Of a stretch of 64,000 bases of DNA, positions 1-8,461 are shown in pieces. The notes beneath the pieces were generated by a model. That model did no database searches. It saw only the letters and a program-made list of their open reading frames with translations, and was not told the origin of the DNA. The position numbers and the translations under genes are program-made. The first letter of the stretch is position 1. Each line of letters starts with the position of its first letter. The DNA is from CAWAHD01 sp963781785 (lineage in GTDB: Bacteria; Planctomycetota; Planctomycetia; Isosphaerales; Isosphaeraceae), in NCBI GenBank assembly GCA_963781785.1, contig CAWAHD010000002.1:3596001-3660000 (forward strand), in the 5' to 3' direction.

Positions 1-74
1 AGCATCCAGGCCCGCTCGAAGCGGTCGGCTGCCGCGTTGATCCAGCTCCAGTCCGCAGTCCGGATTTCCCGCAC
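1..74 (-). CDS. Ser/Thr protein kinase, N-terminal fragment cut by window edge
   Basis: A GTG at 74 on the minus strand opens a frame running off the left edge. Its visible residues include DWSWINAAADRFERAW, which resembles the N-terminal segment ahead of the kinase domain in planctomycete PknB-type kinases paired with ECF sigma factors (recalled family pattern, no search run). It lies 72 bases downstream of the ECF sigma gene at 147-766 on the same strand, the order also seen at 19.4-22.2 kb in this window. Only about 24 codons are present, so the kinase domain itself is not seen; the call rests on this motif and on context. Confidence 0.45.
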   Translation of the reverse strand, partial: MREIRTADWSWINAAADRFERAWM

Positions 75-146
75 GCCGGTTCCCCGTAACGCCGTCAACG
101 ATGATCAGCAATGACCATGACGCTTGTGCGCACACTCTGTGGCCGC

Positions 147-766
147 TCAAGGGCCGCTGTCGTTCAACGACCTCCACACGCTGCGGACTCTACTGAGCTT
201 ACGTTCGATCGAGCGCTCGGTGCAATCAAGGCGGTCGGCGATCTCGCGATTGGTATATCCCTCCAGGCGCCAGAGTGAGATCTGCCGCAATTCGGAATCG
301 CCGAGCGCGTCGAGCCGCCGCTCGAGCGCCTCGTTGAGCACCATCGCTTCCGCCGGCGTCGGCACGGCGGCCTCCATTTCTTCGAGCATCCATTGCCGCG
401 AAGTCCGTGTGGCTTCGGTGGCGATTCGCTGCTCCCTGGCAACGTCGCGCTTGCGCGACGTTGTGCGCCGCCGGCGTTGCGCGCCTTGCGTAGCGTGATC
501 GTCACCAAAAGTCTCCAGAGGTCATCGCGGCCCGATAAGTCAAACTCACCTCGCTGCTGTCGCAGACAAAAGCTTTTGTACATGCTCTGAGCCACATCCT
601 CTTCGTCGGTCCGCGGCCGAACCCGCTTGTCGAGATTGCTGCGGGCTAGCTCGAGCAGGCTGTGGAAATACCGCTGCCAGATGAGCCGCGCCGCGACGTC
701 GCGCACGCTGGCGTCGCCCGAGCGCAAGTCATGGATCAGCCGCGTTACCGAGCCCTCGTGGCTCAT
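147..766 (-). CDS. ECF-family RNA polymerase sigma factor, frameshifted
   Basis: The ATG at 766 starts a sigma-70 region 2-like segment (residues about 1-100, with TDEEDVAQSMYKSF and DLWRLLVTITLRKARN). The rest of the protein, including sigma region 4 (LWRLEGYTNREIADRLDCTE, then the SIERKLSRVRSVW helix), is in a different frame ending at 147. The switch falls at about 441-462, where one added base would join the frames as KARNAGGAQRR..KRDVAREQR. The corrected protein would be about 206 residues, normal for planctomycete ECF factors. It would direct core polymerase to a specific promoter set, probably with the kinase that follows on the same strand. The break sits on a perfect GC-rich hairpin, so a missing base in the assembly is more likely than a dead gene. 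Confidence 0.85.
441..462. repeat. perfect inverted repeat at the sigma-gene frameshift
   Basis: Arms AACGTCGCGC (441-450) and GCGCGACGTT (453-462) are exact reverse complements separated by TT. The hairpin lies inside the coding region exactly where the ECF sigma frame is lost. Such structures commonly cause dropped bases in sequencing; a recoding role is possible but not supported by anything else here. Confidence 0.8.
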
Positions 767-948
767 CGTCTCTTTCTCCCGGTTCGAGCAAGTTGGTGGC
801 GATTATACCCCGAAGGCACGTCCCCAATCGTTAATCAAGAATTCTCCGTGCAACCCGACAGCCTGCTGAGGTATTCTCTGGAAGAGCGAAACCCGGCCGT
901 CTGACTCCGGGTAGCGGATGTGCCAGAAATAAATGGAGGAGATTGATC

Positions 949-1269
949 ATGCCCTATGATGACACGCAGATCGTCGGATACCTACGCCAGACCCACAACA
1001 CGAAGCTCTTGACCGAGCAGGAGAAGCACCTGGTCGGGCTTGCCGTGACCATGACCCGCGGGTGCCAGGTCTGCACCCGGAACCGAATCGAGAAGGCCCG
1101 AGCCGCCGGCATCGGCGACGAAGTGCTCAATGCCCTGGTGAATGTCGTTTCCTCGGTGAACGCCGGAGTGACCGCGGCCACGGCCCGCGAGGGGTTCCGG
1201 CTGGCCGACGCCGACCTACCAGAGCAGTCGTGCACCGACCTCTGCGCCGCCCAACCGAGCCAGCGCTGA
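949..1269 (+). CDS. carboxymuconolactone decarboxylase / AhpD-like protein
   Basis: A 106-residue protein with the compact all-helical AhpD-like pattern: LTEQEKHLVGLAVTMTRGCQ, then VCTRNRIEKARAAGI, then a second helix LNALVNVVSSVNAGVTAATA. The CxxC pair (about residues 39 and 42) is the redox motif of AhpD-like peroxidase partners, but the His normally four residues after the second Cys is replaced by Arg, so classical AhpD chemistry is uncertain. The ATG at 949 is chosen because GGAGGAG (935-941) is spaced 7 bases ahead; a TTG two codons upstream is less likely. It stands alone, before an esterase on the same strand. A cytoplasmic redox role is inferred from family. Confidence 0.8.
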   Translation: MPYDDTQIVGYLRQTHNTKLLTEQEKHLVGLAVTMTRGCQVCTRNRIEKARAAGIGDEVLNALVNVVSSVNAGVTAATAREGFRLADADLPEQSCTDLCAAQPSQR

Positions 1270-1482
1270 CGCCAATCGCGAATCGCCTCTTATCGCACGA
1301 CGAGACAGAGCATCTTCACGAGAAATCTCGCAAACGATTGACGGCACCGCAGAAGCCGGCGCGTCGCTATTTTCCAATAGTGACTTGCCAGGTCGAAAGC
1401 CTAATTGCATGCTCGCTTGCCGAGCGTCCGGGCGAGATGGTGCAACTGTCCCTCAGAAATTGCCGACCGAAAGGAGATACCC

Positions 1483-2354
1483 ATGAGGTTATGCGGGATC
1501 GCTGCTTTCACCTGGTTGATGCTGTCGACCTTCTGCATGGCGGCCGACGAACCGTCCGAAATTCTGCTCTGGCCTGGCGGTGCCCCGGGCTCCGAGGGTA
1601 TCACCGCGGGGAACGTGGTCGTCGACCGGGGCAAGGACGGGTCCCACATCCGCAGCGTTACCCAGGTCCACAAGCCTTCGCTCACGGTGTATCTGCCGCC
1701 CAAGGAGAAAGCCACCGGGGCAGCCGTTGTCATCTGCCCGGGTGGCGGCCACCGAATGCTGGCAATCGAGCACGAAGGTCACGATATCGCCAAATGGTTC
1801 AATCAGATCGGCGTCGCGGGCTTCGTCCTCCAGTATCGTCTGGCGCGCGCCAGGGCTCCAAGTACAAGGTCGAGGCTCATTCCCTCGAGGATGCCAAGTG
1901 CGCCGTTCGCCTCGTCCGCAGCCGCGCTTCGGAATGGAGCGTCGACCCGGCCAGGGTCGGCATGATCGGGTTTTCGGCTGGAGGTGAAGTCGCCGCGCTG
2001 GCTGGCACGCGCTTTGACCCGGCCAGCGAAGGAGCACCTGACCCGATTGACAGGCTGAGCTCGCGGCCCGACTTCCTTGTTCTCGCCTACCCGGGATTCC
2101 GCCCTGAGAGCCTGACCGTCACCAAGGAGACTCCCCCCACGTTCTTGGTCCATGCCGACGACGATCGCTTGAGTGCAGAGCGCAGCGCCGCCTTCTATCT
2201 CGCTCTCAAGAAGGCCGGCGTCTCCGGAGAGCTGCATATCTACGCCAAGGGCGGCCACGGCTTCGGCATGCGCGACAACCACGTTCCCGTTTCGACCTGG
2301 CCAAAGCGGCTGGAAGAGTGGATGCTCGACCGCGGCTGGACGCGCAAGCCTTGA
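1483..2354 (+). CDS. secreted alpha/beta hydrolase (esterase-like), frameshifted
   Basis: The ATG at 1483 follows AAGGAGATAC and begins a signal peptide (MRLCGIAAFTWLMLSTFCMA, cleavage before ADEP). The hydrolase core has the oxyanion-region PGGGH, the nucleophile elbow GFSAGG, an acid in HADDDR and the catalytic His in GGHGFGM, the pattern of planctomycete acetyl-esterase/xylanase-type hydrolases. The N-terminal 120 residues (to FVLQYRLARA) and the rest (from GSKYKVEAHSLEDA) are in different frames; one base added near 1845 gives a 290-residue protein of normal length. The break coincides with the palindrome TGGCGCGCGCCA (1841-1852). Probably periplasmic, acting on acetylated or esterified polysaccharide (inference). 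Confidence 0.85.
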
Positions 2355-2425
2355 CGCAGGCGCATCACCCTGTCATTCCTGATGGAAGAGAATCGGCTGG
2401 CTTCTCTCTTGGAAAGACCAATATC

Positions 2426-2905
2426 ATGCCCAATCTCAAGAAGCTTCGCGTCAACGGTGCACAGGTCGACGTCGACGCCGAGGAGGAGCAATCCCTGCTC
2501 GAGCTCCTGCGCGATCAGGTCGGCCTCACCGGTGCCAAGTACGGCTGTGGCGAAGGACGGTGCGGCGCTTGTACCGTGCTCGTCGATGGTGAGCCCGTCC
2601 GCTCCTGCGTGACGGCCTTTCGCAACGTGGCCGCACGCGAGATCACCACGATCGAGGGCCTGGAAAAAGATGGCAAGCTGCACCCTCTCCAGCAGGCCTT
2701 CCTGGACGCCGGGGCGATGCAGTGCGGCTACTGCACCTGCGGCATGATCATGGCGGGCGTCGGGCTCTTGCAAAAGAATGCGAGCCCCTCACGCGAAGAA
2801 ATCGTCGAGTTCCTGAACGGCAACATCTGCCGCTGTGGAACCTATCCGCGAATCATCGCCGCACTTTCCAGTGCCGCCCGGGCCATGAAGGAGGTCCGGC
2901 GATGA
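2426..2905 (+). CDS. 2Fe-2S subunit of a molybdenum hydroxylase (xanthine dehydrogenase family)
   Basis: This 159-residue protein has both iron-sulfur domains of the family. The plant-ferredoxin-like N-terminal cluster is CGEGRCGACTVLVDG plus a Cys in VRSC. The C-terminal helical cluster is QCGYCTCGM plus NICRCGTYPRI. It passes electrons from the molybdenum centre of the large subunit. The ATG at 2426 starts the typical LKKLRVNG strand; earlier in-frame codons lack homologous sequence. The stop overlaps the start of the large subunit by four bases (ATGA), indicating translational coupling. It has no Tat signal of its own, so it is probably exported together with the large subunit. No FAD subunit gene is adjacent, as in two-subunit isoquinoline 1-oxidoreductase-type enzymes. 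Confidence 0.95.
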   Translation: MPNLKKLRVNGAQVDVDAEEEQSLLELLRDQVGLTGAKYGCGEGRCGACTVLVDGEPVRSCVTAFRNVAAREITTIEGLEKDGKLHPLQQAFLDAGAMQCGYCTCGMIMAGVGLLQKNASPSREEIVEFLNGNICRCGTYPRIIAALSSAARAMKEVRR

Positions 2906-5103
2906 ACCCATCATCGATTGCCATCACCGACCAAGAGCTTGAGCCCGGCGCCGAGCCCGAGCGTTACGAGCTGTACGAAAAACGGACGCACCGATTCACC
3001 CTGGATCGGCGCGGCTTCTTGAAGTCGCTGGGTGGCGGCATCCTTGTCTTTCATTTGCTGAGCACCGCCGAGGCTCAGCAGCCCGGCGGCCGTCGTCGCG
3101 GCGGCGGGCGCGGCCAGCCAGTTCCTGCCGATATCGCCGCCTGGCTGCACATCGGCGAGGACGGCCGGGTCACGGTTTACACCGGCAAGGCCGAAGTCGG
3201 CCAGAACATCCGCACGTCGTTGACGCAAGTCGTGGCCGAAGAGCTGCACGCCGATCCGGGCTCGATTCACCTGGTCATGGCCGACACCCAGTTGACCCCG
3301 TTCGACACGGGCACCTTCGGCAGCCGGACCACGCCGGACATGTCCCGGCGGCTGCGGCGAACGGCCGCCGCCGCTCGCGAAATGCTGATCGACCTCGCCG
3401 CAGAATCCTGGAAGGTCGACCGAAGTCTCCTCTCCGCTTCACACGGATCGATCGTGCGGGCCAAGTCCGGTGAATCGCTTTCCTTCGGCAAGCTGACCAA
3501 GGGTCAGCGCCTCACCAGGACCGTCGCCGATCAAGCGCCCTCGAGCTCTCCCGAGCAATGGACCATCGCCGGTCATTCCCAGCCCAAGGTCGACGGCCGC
3601 TCGTTCGTGACCGGCAAGCATGAATACGCCTCGGATATCAAGCTGCCCGGAATGCTGCATGGTAAAGTGTTGCGCCCTCCGTCGTTTGGCGCGACGCTCG
3701 AGTCCGTCGACACCAGTAAAGCCCAGGCCATGCCGGGCGTGATCGTGGTCCATGACGGCGACTTCGTAGCAGTCGCCGCTCCGACCAATCACCTGGCCGT
3801 CCGCGCGCTGGCGGCGGTCGATGCCCGCTGGAAGCCCGGCCCGCCGATCTCCGCCAAGACCCTGTTCGACGAGATGAGACGGCAAGGACGCCAGGCGCGG
3901 TCGGCTCGCAATGGATCGAATACGCGCGAGCCGTCGGCCTCTAACAAGCACTCTGACGGCGCAGCCGAGATTCGCCTTGAAGCGACCTACACGATCGCCT
4001 ACATCGCCCATGCGCCGCTCGAGCCGCGCGCGGCAGTTGCAAACTGGGACATCGGCAAGCTCACGGTGTGGACCGGCACGCAACGGCCGTTCGGCGTGCG
4101 CAGCGATCTCTCCGGTGCGTTCGGGCTCTCCGACCAGGCCGTCCGCGTCATCGTGCCCGACACGGGCGCAGGCTATGGCGGCAAGCACACCGGCGAGGCG
4201 GCCGTCGAAGCCGCCCGGATTGCCCGCACCGCCAAGAAGCCGGTCAAGCTTGTGTGGACTCGCGAAGAAGAATTCACCTGGGCTTACTTCCGGCCGGCCG
4301 GCGTGATCGAGATTGCCAGTGCCGCGCGCAAGGATGGCTCACTGACCGCCTGGGAGTTCCATAACTACAATTCCGGCCGCTCGGGAATCGATACCCCCTA
4401 CGCGGTACCCAGCCCGGAAGTCGCGTCTCACCAGGTTTCATCACCCTTGAGACAGGGGTCCTACCGCGCGCTGGCTTCCACGGCCAATCACTTCGCCCGC
4501 GAATCACACATGGACGACCTTGCACATGCCGCTCACATCGACCCCCTGGAATTCCGCCGCAAGAACCTCAAGGATCCGCGGCTCCTGGCCGCGATCGAGG
4601 CCGCGGCGACTGCCTTCGGCTGGGGACGGAAAATCAAATCTGGTCACGGATTCGGCATCGCCGCCGGCACCGAGAAAGGCAGCTTCGTCGCCACCTGTGC
4701 CGAGGTCGCTGTCGACCCATCGAGCGGTCGCGTTCAGGTCGTCCGAGCGGTGAGCGCCTTCGAGTGCGGTGCGATCATCAACCCCGACCATCTCAAAAAC
4801 CAGGTTGAAGGCGCCATGCTCATGGGAATCGGTGGCGCGCTGTTCGAAGCCATCGACTTCGAAGACGGGCGGATCCTCAATCCCCGTTTTTCCAAGTATC
4901 GTGTCCCGCGGTTCCGCGACACGCCCCAGATCGAAGTCGTCCTGCTCGACCGCAAGGACCTCGCGCCGGCCGGCGCGGGCGAAACTCCGATCATCGCCAT
5001 CGCGCCGGCCATCGGAAACGCCATCTTCGACGCGACGGGCGTCCGCATCCGCTCGCTCCCCATGGCTCCTCACGGGGTGAAGGCTCAAGCGCAACCAGGT
5101 TAG
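2902..5103 (+). CDS. molybdopterin-binding subunit, xanthine dehydrogenase / isoquinoline 1-oxidoreductase type
   Basis: This is the 733-residue catalytic subunit. A twin-arginine export signal lies at about residues 35-58 (DRRGFLKSLGGGILVFHLL, then AEAQ), so the enzyme acts outside the cytoplasm. Family motifs visible include GKAEVGQNIRTSL, GAGYGGKHTGEAAVEAARIA, GSYRALASTANHFARESHMD and, near the C-terminus, GAGETP, whose Glu is the conserved base that activates the hydroxylating water in this family. It would hydroxylate an aldehyde or N-heterocycle using a Mo-pterin cofactor and pass electrons to the 2Fe-2S subunit upstream. Substrate is not readable from sequence. It ends three bases before the convergent gene at 5107. 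Confidence 0.93.
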   Translation: MNPSSIAITDQELEPGAEPERYELYEKRTHRFTLDRRGFLKSLGGGILVFHLLSTAEAQQPGGRRRGGGRGQPVPADIAAWLHIGEDGRVTVYTGKAEVGQNIRTSLTQVVAEELHADPGSIHLVMADTQLTPFDTGTFGSRTTPDMSRRLRRTAAAAREMLIDLAAESWKVDRSLLSASHGSIVRAKSGESLSFGKLTKGQRLTRTVADQAPSSSPEQWTIAGHSQPKVDGRSFVTGKHEYASDIKLPGMLHGKVLRPPSFGATLESVDTSKAQAMPGVIVVHDGDFVAVAAPTNHLAVRALAAVDARWKPGPPISAKTLFDEMRRQGRQARSARNGSNTREPSASNKHSDGAAEIRLEATYTIAYIAHAPLEPRAAVANWDIGKLTVWTGTQRPFGVRSDLSGAFGLSDQAVRVIVPDTGAGYGGKHTGEAAVEAARIARTAKKPVKLVWTREEEFTWAYFRPAGVIEIASAARKDGSLTAWEFHNYNSGRSGIDTPYAVPSPEVASHQVSSPLRQGSYRALASTANHFARESHMDDLAHAAHIDPLEFRRKNLKDPRLLAAIEAAATAFGWGRKIKSGHGFGIAAGTEKGSFVATCAEVAVDPSSGRVQVVRAVSAFECGAIINPDHLKNQVEGAMLMGIGGALFEAIDFEDGRILNPRFSKYRVPRFRDTPQIEVVLLDRKDLAPAGAGETPIIAIAPAIGNAIFDATGVRIRSLPMAPHGVKAQAQPG

Positions 5104-5106
5104 CGG

Positions 5107-6654
5107 TCACTCGGCACCTTTAAATGACTGCAATTGAAGCGGTGGGCAAAAAAGCCCCTGGTCCTGCTGCGCCCACCAATCCCGAGATCCCCATCCGGTG
5201 AACGTGTAGAGTTCCAGCCGCGCGCGCACAAACCGAGGCGGCTGGTCCGGAAACGGGTTTTCACCGAGCAGAGAAAGCACCTCGGGCGCGCCCTCCAGCA
5301 GCTTCTGCTCGAATCGGAGGAACCATGGCTGCCTTCGACAGTCGCCCGCCAGAGCAGCAAACCAAAGCTGCCAGTCCAGTCTCGGCATGTGCGGCGTGGT
5401 GAACCGCGGGCGGCCTTTGAGCTCGCCGGGCTTCCAGCGAAAAGCGTACGGTTTCCAGGTTGTGCCGTCGTCGCTTCCCTCGACGATGATCTCCGGACGC
5501 TCCCTTGTCATCACCGCGAACAGGCCATAAGAGTTGGTGCTGCGCAATGGCTCGACCCACTGGTTGAGCACGACCACCGCGCCGGGTACCTCGATCGCCG
5601 GCCAGATCCTCTCGACCATTTCCACCGTGGTCACCGTGATCAAGATCGCTCCCGCCGTGCCCACAACCACTCGCCGGCGTAGCGGCCATTTCCCCCCTGC
5701 CCCTTCTGGCTTGACACCGACCTCAACCTCGCTTTCGAGGGGTTTCCGCCGCGCGGTGAAGATTCCCCGCAGTGATTCCCAGTCCTGGTCGTCGAGCAAT
5801 GTCAGGCAGAGAACCACCGAGAGCACGTTGAAGAAGCCATAATTGCCGGTCCCGGCGATCAAGAGCTGCAAGAGCACCAGGCTGGCGAATCCGAGTCGCC
5901 GGATCGGCCGCGGCCCGAAGATGAAGAACGGCGCCATCAGCTCGGCAAAGAACATGAACCCCACCGACAACCAGTGAAACCACGATGGCATCTGGTGAAT
6001 ATACCAGCTCGTCCAGGCCGGCAAAGGCTGGGTCTGGTAGTGGTATTCAAGCGCCGTCCAGCCTGCCCAGGTTGCGTCGCCGCTCGCCAGCTTGACTGCG
6101 CCTGAGAGAAACATCAGGCGAAAGACCAGCCAGCGCACCAGCCAGATCGCAAACCACCAGGGCTCATCCCGGGCCCGTCCCATCCAAAAACCCCACGGAG
6201 CCAAAAGAACCGCCAGCAGACCCGCCTCCAGGAGCAGCGAGTCCCACTGAAACCCCAGGAAGACCTGGCCAGCGACCACGAGCGACAGATAGAACACCCA
6301 GAGAAGCACCGTGCACAAGCCGGGCAGGAGCCCCGCGGCGAGCGCACACCCCAGGACCACGCCGCTCCAGCACAGGAGGTGCAGCGATCGGTCCGAGGCG
6401 TCGAGCCAGAGCAGGGTCGGCAGCCGCCAGTACGCGGCCGTTGCCGGCTTGAGGACCCGGTGCGCCATGGCGAGGTACTCCGCGGCGGGCAAGATCCCGC
6501 GCGAGCCGATCAGTCCGTCGACCTGCACGGCCATCGACCCGAACGCGGCCGCGTAAACGACTCCCAGCCCGCGCAGGAAAACCGATCGCGTCTGCCGGTA
6601 CAGCGGCCGTCGCGCCGGATCTTCGGGAAAATGCCAGGGTAAGAACGTCGTCAC
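5107..6654 (-). CDS. lipase maturation factor family membrane protein
   Basis: A 515-residue polytopic membrane protein. It begins with a cytosolic stretch (FPEDPARRPLYRQTRSVFLR) and then shows about 9-10 hydrophobic segments with family hallmarks: GSRGILPA, FLGFQWDSLLLEAGLLA, LVFRLMFLSGAVKL, the tryptophan-rich WTALEYHYQTQPLPAW, FFAELMAPFFIFGPR, GNYGFFNVL. The C-terminal soluble part (GSDDGTTWKPYAFRWKPGE..PRFTTPHMPRLDWQLWFAAL) is typical of LMF1-like proteins. In animals LMF1 helps fold secreted lipases; the bacterial role is unknown. It follows the CysQ-like gene by 10 bases on the same strand and is probably co-transcribed with it. Confidence 0.9.
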   Translation of the reverse strand: MTTFLPWHFPEDPARRPLYRQTRSVFLRGLGVVYAAAFGSMAVQVDGLIGSRGILPAAEYLAMAHRVLKPATAAYWRLPTLLWLDASDRSLHLLCWSGVVLGCALAAGLLPGLCTVLLWVFYLSLVVAGQVFLGFQWDSLLLEAGLLAVLLAPWGFWMGRARDEPWWFAIWLVRWLVFRLMFLSGAVKLASGDATWAGWTALEYHYQTQPLPAWTSWYIHQMPSWFHWLSVGFMFFAELMAPFFIFGPRPIRRLGFASLVLLQLLIAGTGNYGFFNVLSVVLCLTLLDDQDWESLRGIFTARRKPLESEVEVGVKPEGAGGKWPLRRRVVVGTAGAILITVTTVEMVERIWPAIEVPGAVVVLNQWVEPLRSTNSYGLFAVMTRERPEIIVEGSDDGTTWKPYAFRWKPGELKGRPRFTTPHMPRLDWQLWFAALAGDCRRQPWFLRFEQKLLEGAPEVLSLLGENPFPDQPPRFVRARLELYTFTGWGSRDWWAQQDQGLFCPPLQLQSFKGAE

Positions 6655-6664
6655 GGCCTCCTCG

Positions 6665-7702
6665 TCAGGCCAAGCCGATCCCGAGCTCCCGTACGGCCTG
6701 GATCACCCGCGGGTGTGGTGGCCCGTTGGAAACGATCACCCCGCGGTTGGCCGCGAGCTCGCGGCCGTGATGGAATTCGAGCGGGCGTCCACGGATGTCG
6801 GTGACGACGCCACCAGCCTCGGCGACGATCAAGGCTCCCGCGGCGTGGTCCCAGATCTTTTCGCGGTAGTCAGCCCGGGTCGGCAGCCGCAGGTAGATGT
6901 CCGCCTCACCGCGCGCCACCACCGCATACTTGGCCTGGCTGTCCATCCGTAAGGGCGGAACCGTGATCCCCAACCGAGCGGCCACGGCCGCCGCATCCCC
7001 GTGGGCGCTATGGCCCGATTCGACGGACTCACAGAACCGTGTCGCCGCCGGGTCGTCGTGGCCACTCACCCGCAGCCGCAACGGCTCCGGCTCGATCTCC
7101 GCGGGACACTTGCCCGGCAGCGCCCACGCGCCCTCACCCTTCATCGCGAAGAAAACCTGGCCGCCCCGCCTGCTGCCATCGTCGAGTTCTCCCATAGCAC
7201 CCAGGTTCGGACATGCAAGCGTCCCGACCACCACCTGGCCGCCCACGATCAAGGCGAGTGCGACCGCATACTGCTCGCCCCGAAGAAATCCCTTGGTTCC
7301 ATCGATCGGGTCGATGGTCCAGAACCGTTCTTCGTAGTGGATGGCCCGCCCGTGGTCGATCGAGTCGCAGATGGCATCGCCGTCGAGATCGACGTCCTCG
7401 CCGGCAGCCTCCAACCGCGAGGTTTGCACATGCCGGAGGATCTGGTCCAAGAGCGCCGCGTTCTCCGGACGTCTCAGCTCGGCTGCATCTTCCTCGGCCA
7501 TCACCGCATCATCCGAAAACTCTTGAGAGAGCGCGTTGCAGATCAGCGCCTGGCTGCCGAAATCGGCAATCGTGACCGGGCTCTTGTCCTTCTTCGCCAG
7601 AACCTCGGGCGAGATTTCTGCCCCCACCGCCTGGCACAGCCGTGCGGCCTCACGCACCGCCCGGAGCGCCACCGCCAGCTCGCGCTCGTACTGTCGATTC
7701 AT
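6665..7702 (-). CDS. cysQ: 3'(2'),5'-bisphosphate nucleotidase (inositol monophosphatase superfamily)
   Basis: A 345-residue Mg-dependent phosphatase. Metal and catalytic motifs are in order: AEED (about 69-72), WTIDPIDGTKGFLRGEQYAV (about 129-148; Asp131 and Asp134 bind metal) and WDHAAGALIVAEAGG toward the C-terminus. The length and the DPIDGTKGF form match HAL2/CysQ-like enzymes that hydrolyse 3'-phosphoadenosine 5'-phosphate, a by-product of sulfate assimilation and sulfotransfer, rather than plain inositol monophosphatases. The ATG at 7702 is preferred because GAGG precedes it by six bases; a TTG at 7714 is also in frame. First gene of a probable two-gene operon with the LMF-like protein. 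Exact substrate not proven; inositol phosphatase is the alternative. Confidence 0.88.
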   Translation of the reverse strand: MNRQYERELAVALRAVREAARLCQAVGAEISPEVLAKKDKSPVTIADFGSQALICNALSQEFSDDAVMAEEDAAELRRPENAALLDQILRHVQTSRLEAAGEDVDLDGDAICDSIDHGRAIHYEERFWTIDPIDGTKGFLRGEQYAVALALIVGGQVVVGTLACPNLGAMGELDDGSRRGGQVFFAMKGEGAWALPGKCPAEIEPEPLRLRVSGHDDPAATRFCESVESGHSAHGDAAAVAARLGITVPPLRMDSQAKYAVVARGEADIYLRLPTRADYREKIWDHAAGALIVAEAGGVVTDIRGRPLEFHHGRELAANRGVIVSNGPPHPRVIQAVRELGIGLA

Positions 7703-7744
7703 GGTCGTCCTCAATCTAGCCCGGGCTCTCCGTCGTTAGCGGCC

Positions 7745-7800
7745 GATCTCTTTCCCTCCCTTGCGAAGGGGGGCCGGGGGGGCCCGGCGCGACCAGTTAG
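7745..7800. repeat. intergenic GC-rich repeat, copy A
   Basis: Begins GATCTCTTTCCCTC, continues into a G/C-rich self-complementary stretch with runs of G, and ends GTTAG. It matches the order of elements in copy B at 8385-8461 (GATCTCTTTACCTC...GTTAG). The two copies sit in the same orientation on either side of the DUF1697 gene. Confidence 0.6.
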
Positions 7801-7812
7801 CAACGTGCCTTC

Positions 7813-8355
7813 CTAGCCCTCCATCAATTTGAAGAGCGTTGTCACCGTTCGCCAGTTCCTCCCGGTGCTCGTCGTGCTGAGCCTCGAGTCGAAGTAGGCG
7901 TTCGTCAGCTTGGTGTTCGCCATGCCCTGGGGACACTGCATATAGATCTCGCTCCCACGCACGACGAACGCGTCCGGTGGCGATCGAGCGGGATCAAGAT
8001 CCAGCACGCTGCGCGGGCTTGGTGGATCTGCCAGGAACAGAACGTGGAGTCCTTCTTCCACGATCCCTGCCTTGAGAAACGGGTTATTGCAGACGACGTT
8101 TCCGATCTGGGCAGTCGTCCGCAGGATAATCGGCGTTTTAAATCCGAAGCGATCGGCAATTTGTGCGGTGATCAGACCGGGAATTCGTCCAGAAACACGC
8201 TCTAGCGCACTGAAAATGACGTTTCCACTCTGGATATAGGTCCGCACGTCGTCACATCCCGCCTCGGCAAACAGTGCCGCCAACTCTTTCATCGGCAGCT
8301 TGTTTTTGCCACCGACATTGATCCCGCGAAGGAGTGCAAGGTACGTCGCCGGCAT
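7813..8355 (-). CDS. DUF1697 domain-containing protein
   Basis: This 180-residue protein starts with the family signature MPATYLALLRGINVGGKNKL and continues with MKELAALFAEAGCDDVRTYI, then QSGNVIF, all diagnostic for DUF1697. Later family positions are FLADPPSP and GSEIYMQCPQGMANTKLTN. The family is cytoplasmic, widespread, often transferred, and has no established biochemical role. Length is normal. The gene stands alone between two copies of a GC-rich intergenic repeat (7745-7800 and 8385-8461), which may mark it as a moved unit. Confidence 0.93.
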   Translation of the reverse strand: MPATYLALLRGINVGGKNKLPMKELAALFAEAGCDDVRTYIQSGNVIFSALERVSGRIPGLITAQIADRFGFKTPIILRTTAQIGNVVCNNPFLKAGIVEEGLHVLFLADPPSPRSVLDLDPARSPPDAFVVRGSEIYMQCPQGMANTKLTNAYFDSRLSTTSTGRNWRTVTTLFKLMEG

Positions 8356-8384
8356 CTCGTGGCCCTGTTGTGTGCGAACAGGCG

Positions 8385-8461
8385 GATCTCTTTACCTCGC
8401 CCCCTTGGGGAGAGGTCGGCCGAAGGCCGGGTGAGGGGGCTGCCGCGAATCGCCCCGTTAG
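8385..8461. repeat. intergenic GC-rich repeat, copy B
   Basis: Starts GATCTCTTTACCTC, then CCCCTTGGGGAGAGG, the stem GGTCGGCC/GGCCGGGT and GAGGGGGC, and ends CGTTAG. The CCCCTTGGGGAGAGG...CCGGGTGAGGGGG arrangement resembles dispersed intergenic palindromes known from many high-GC genomes (recalled). Paired with copy A around DUF1697. Confidence 0.6.

Noticed and set aside
441..462. Programmed frameshifting in the sigma factor gene
   Set aside because: No slippery heptamer is visible and many unrelated genes in the window have similar breaks at palindromes; sequencing artefact is simpler.
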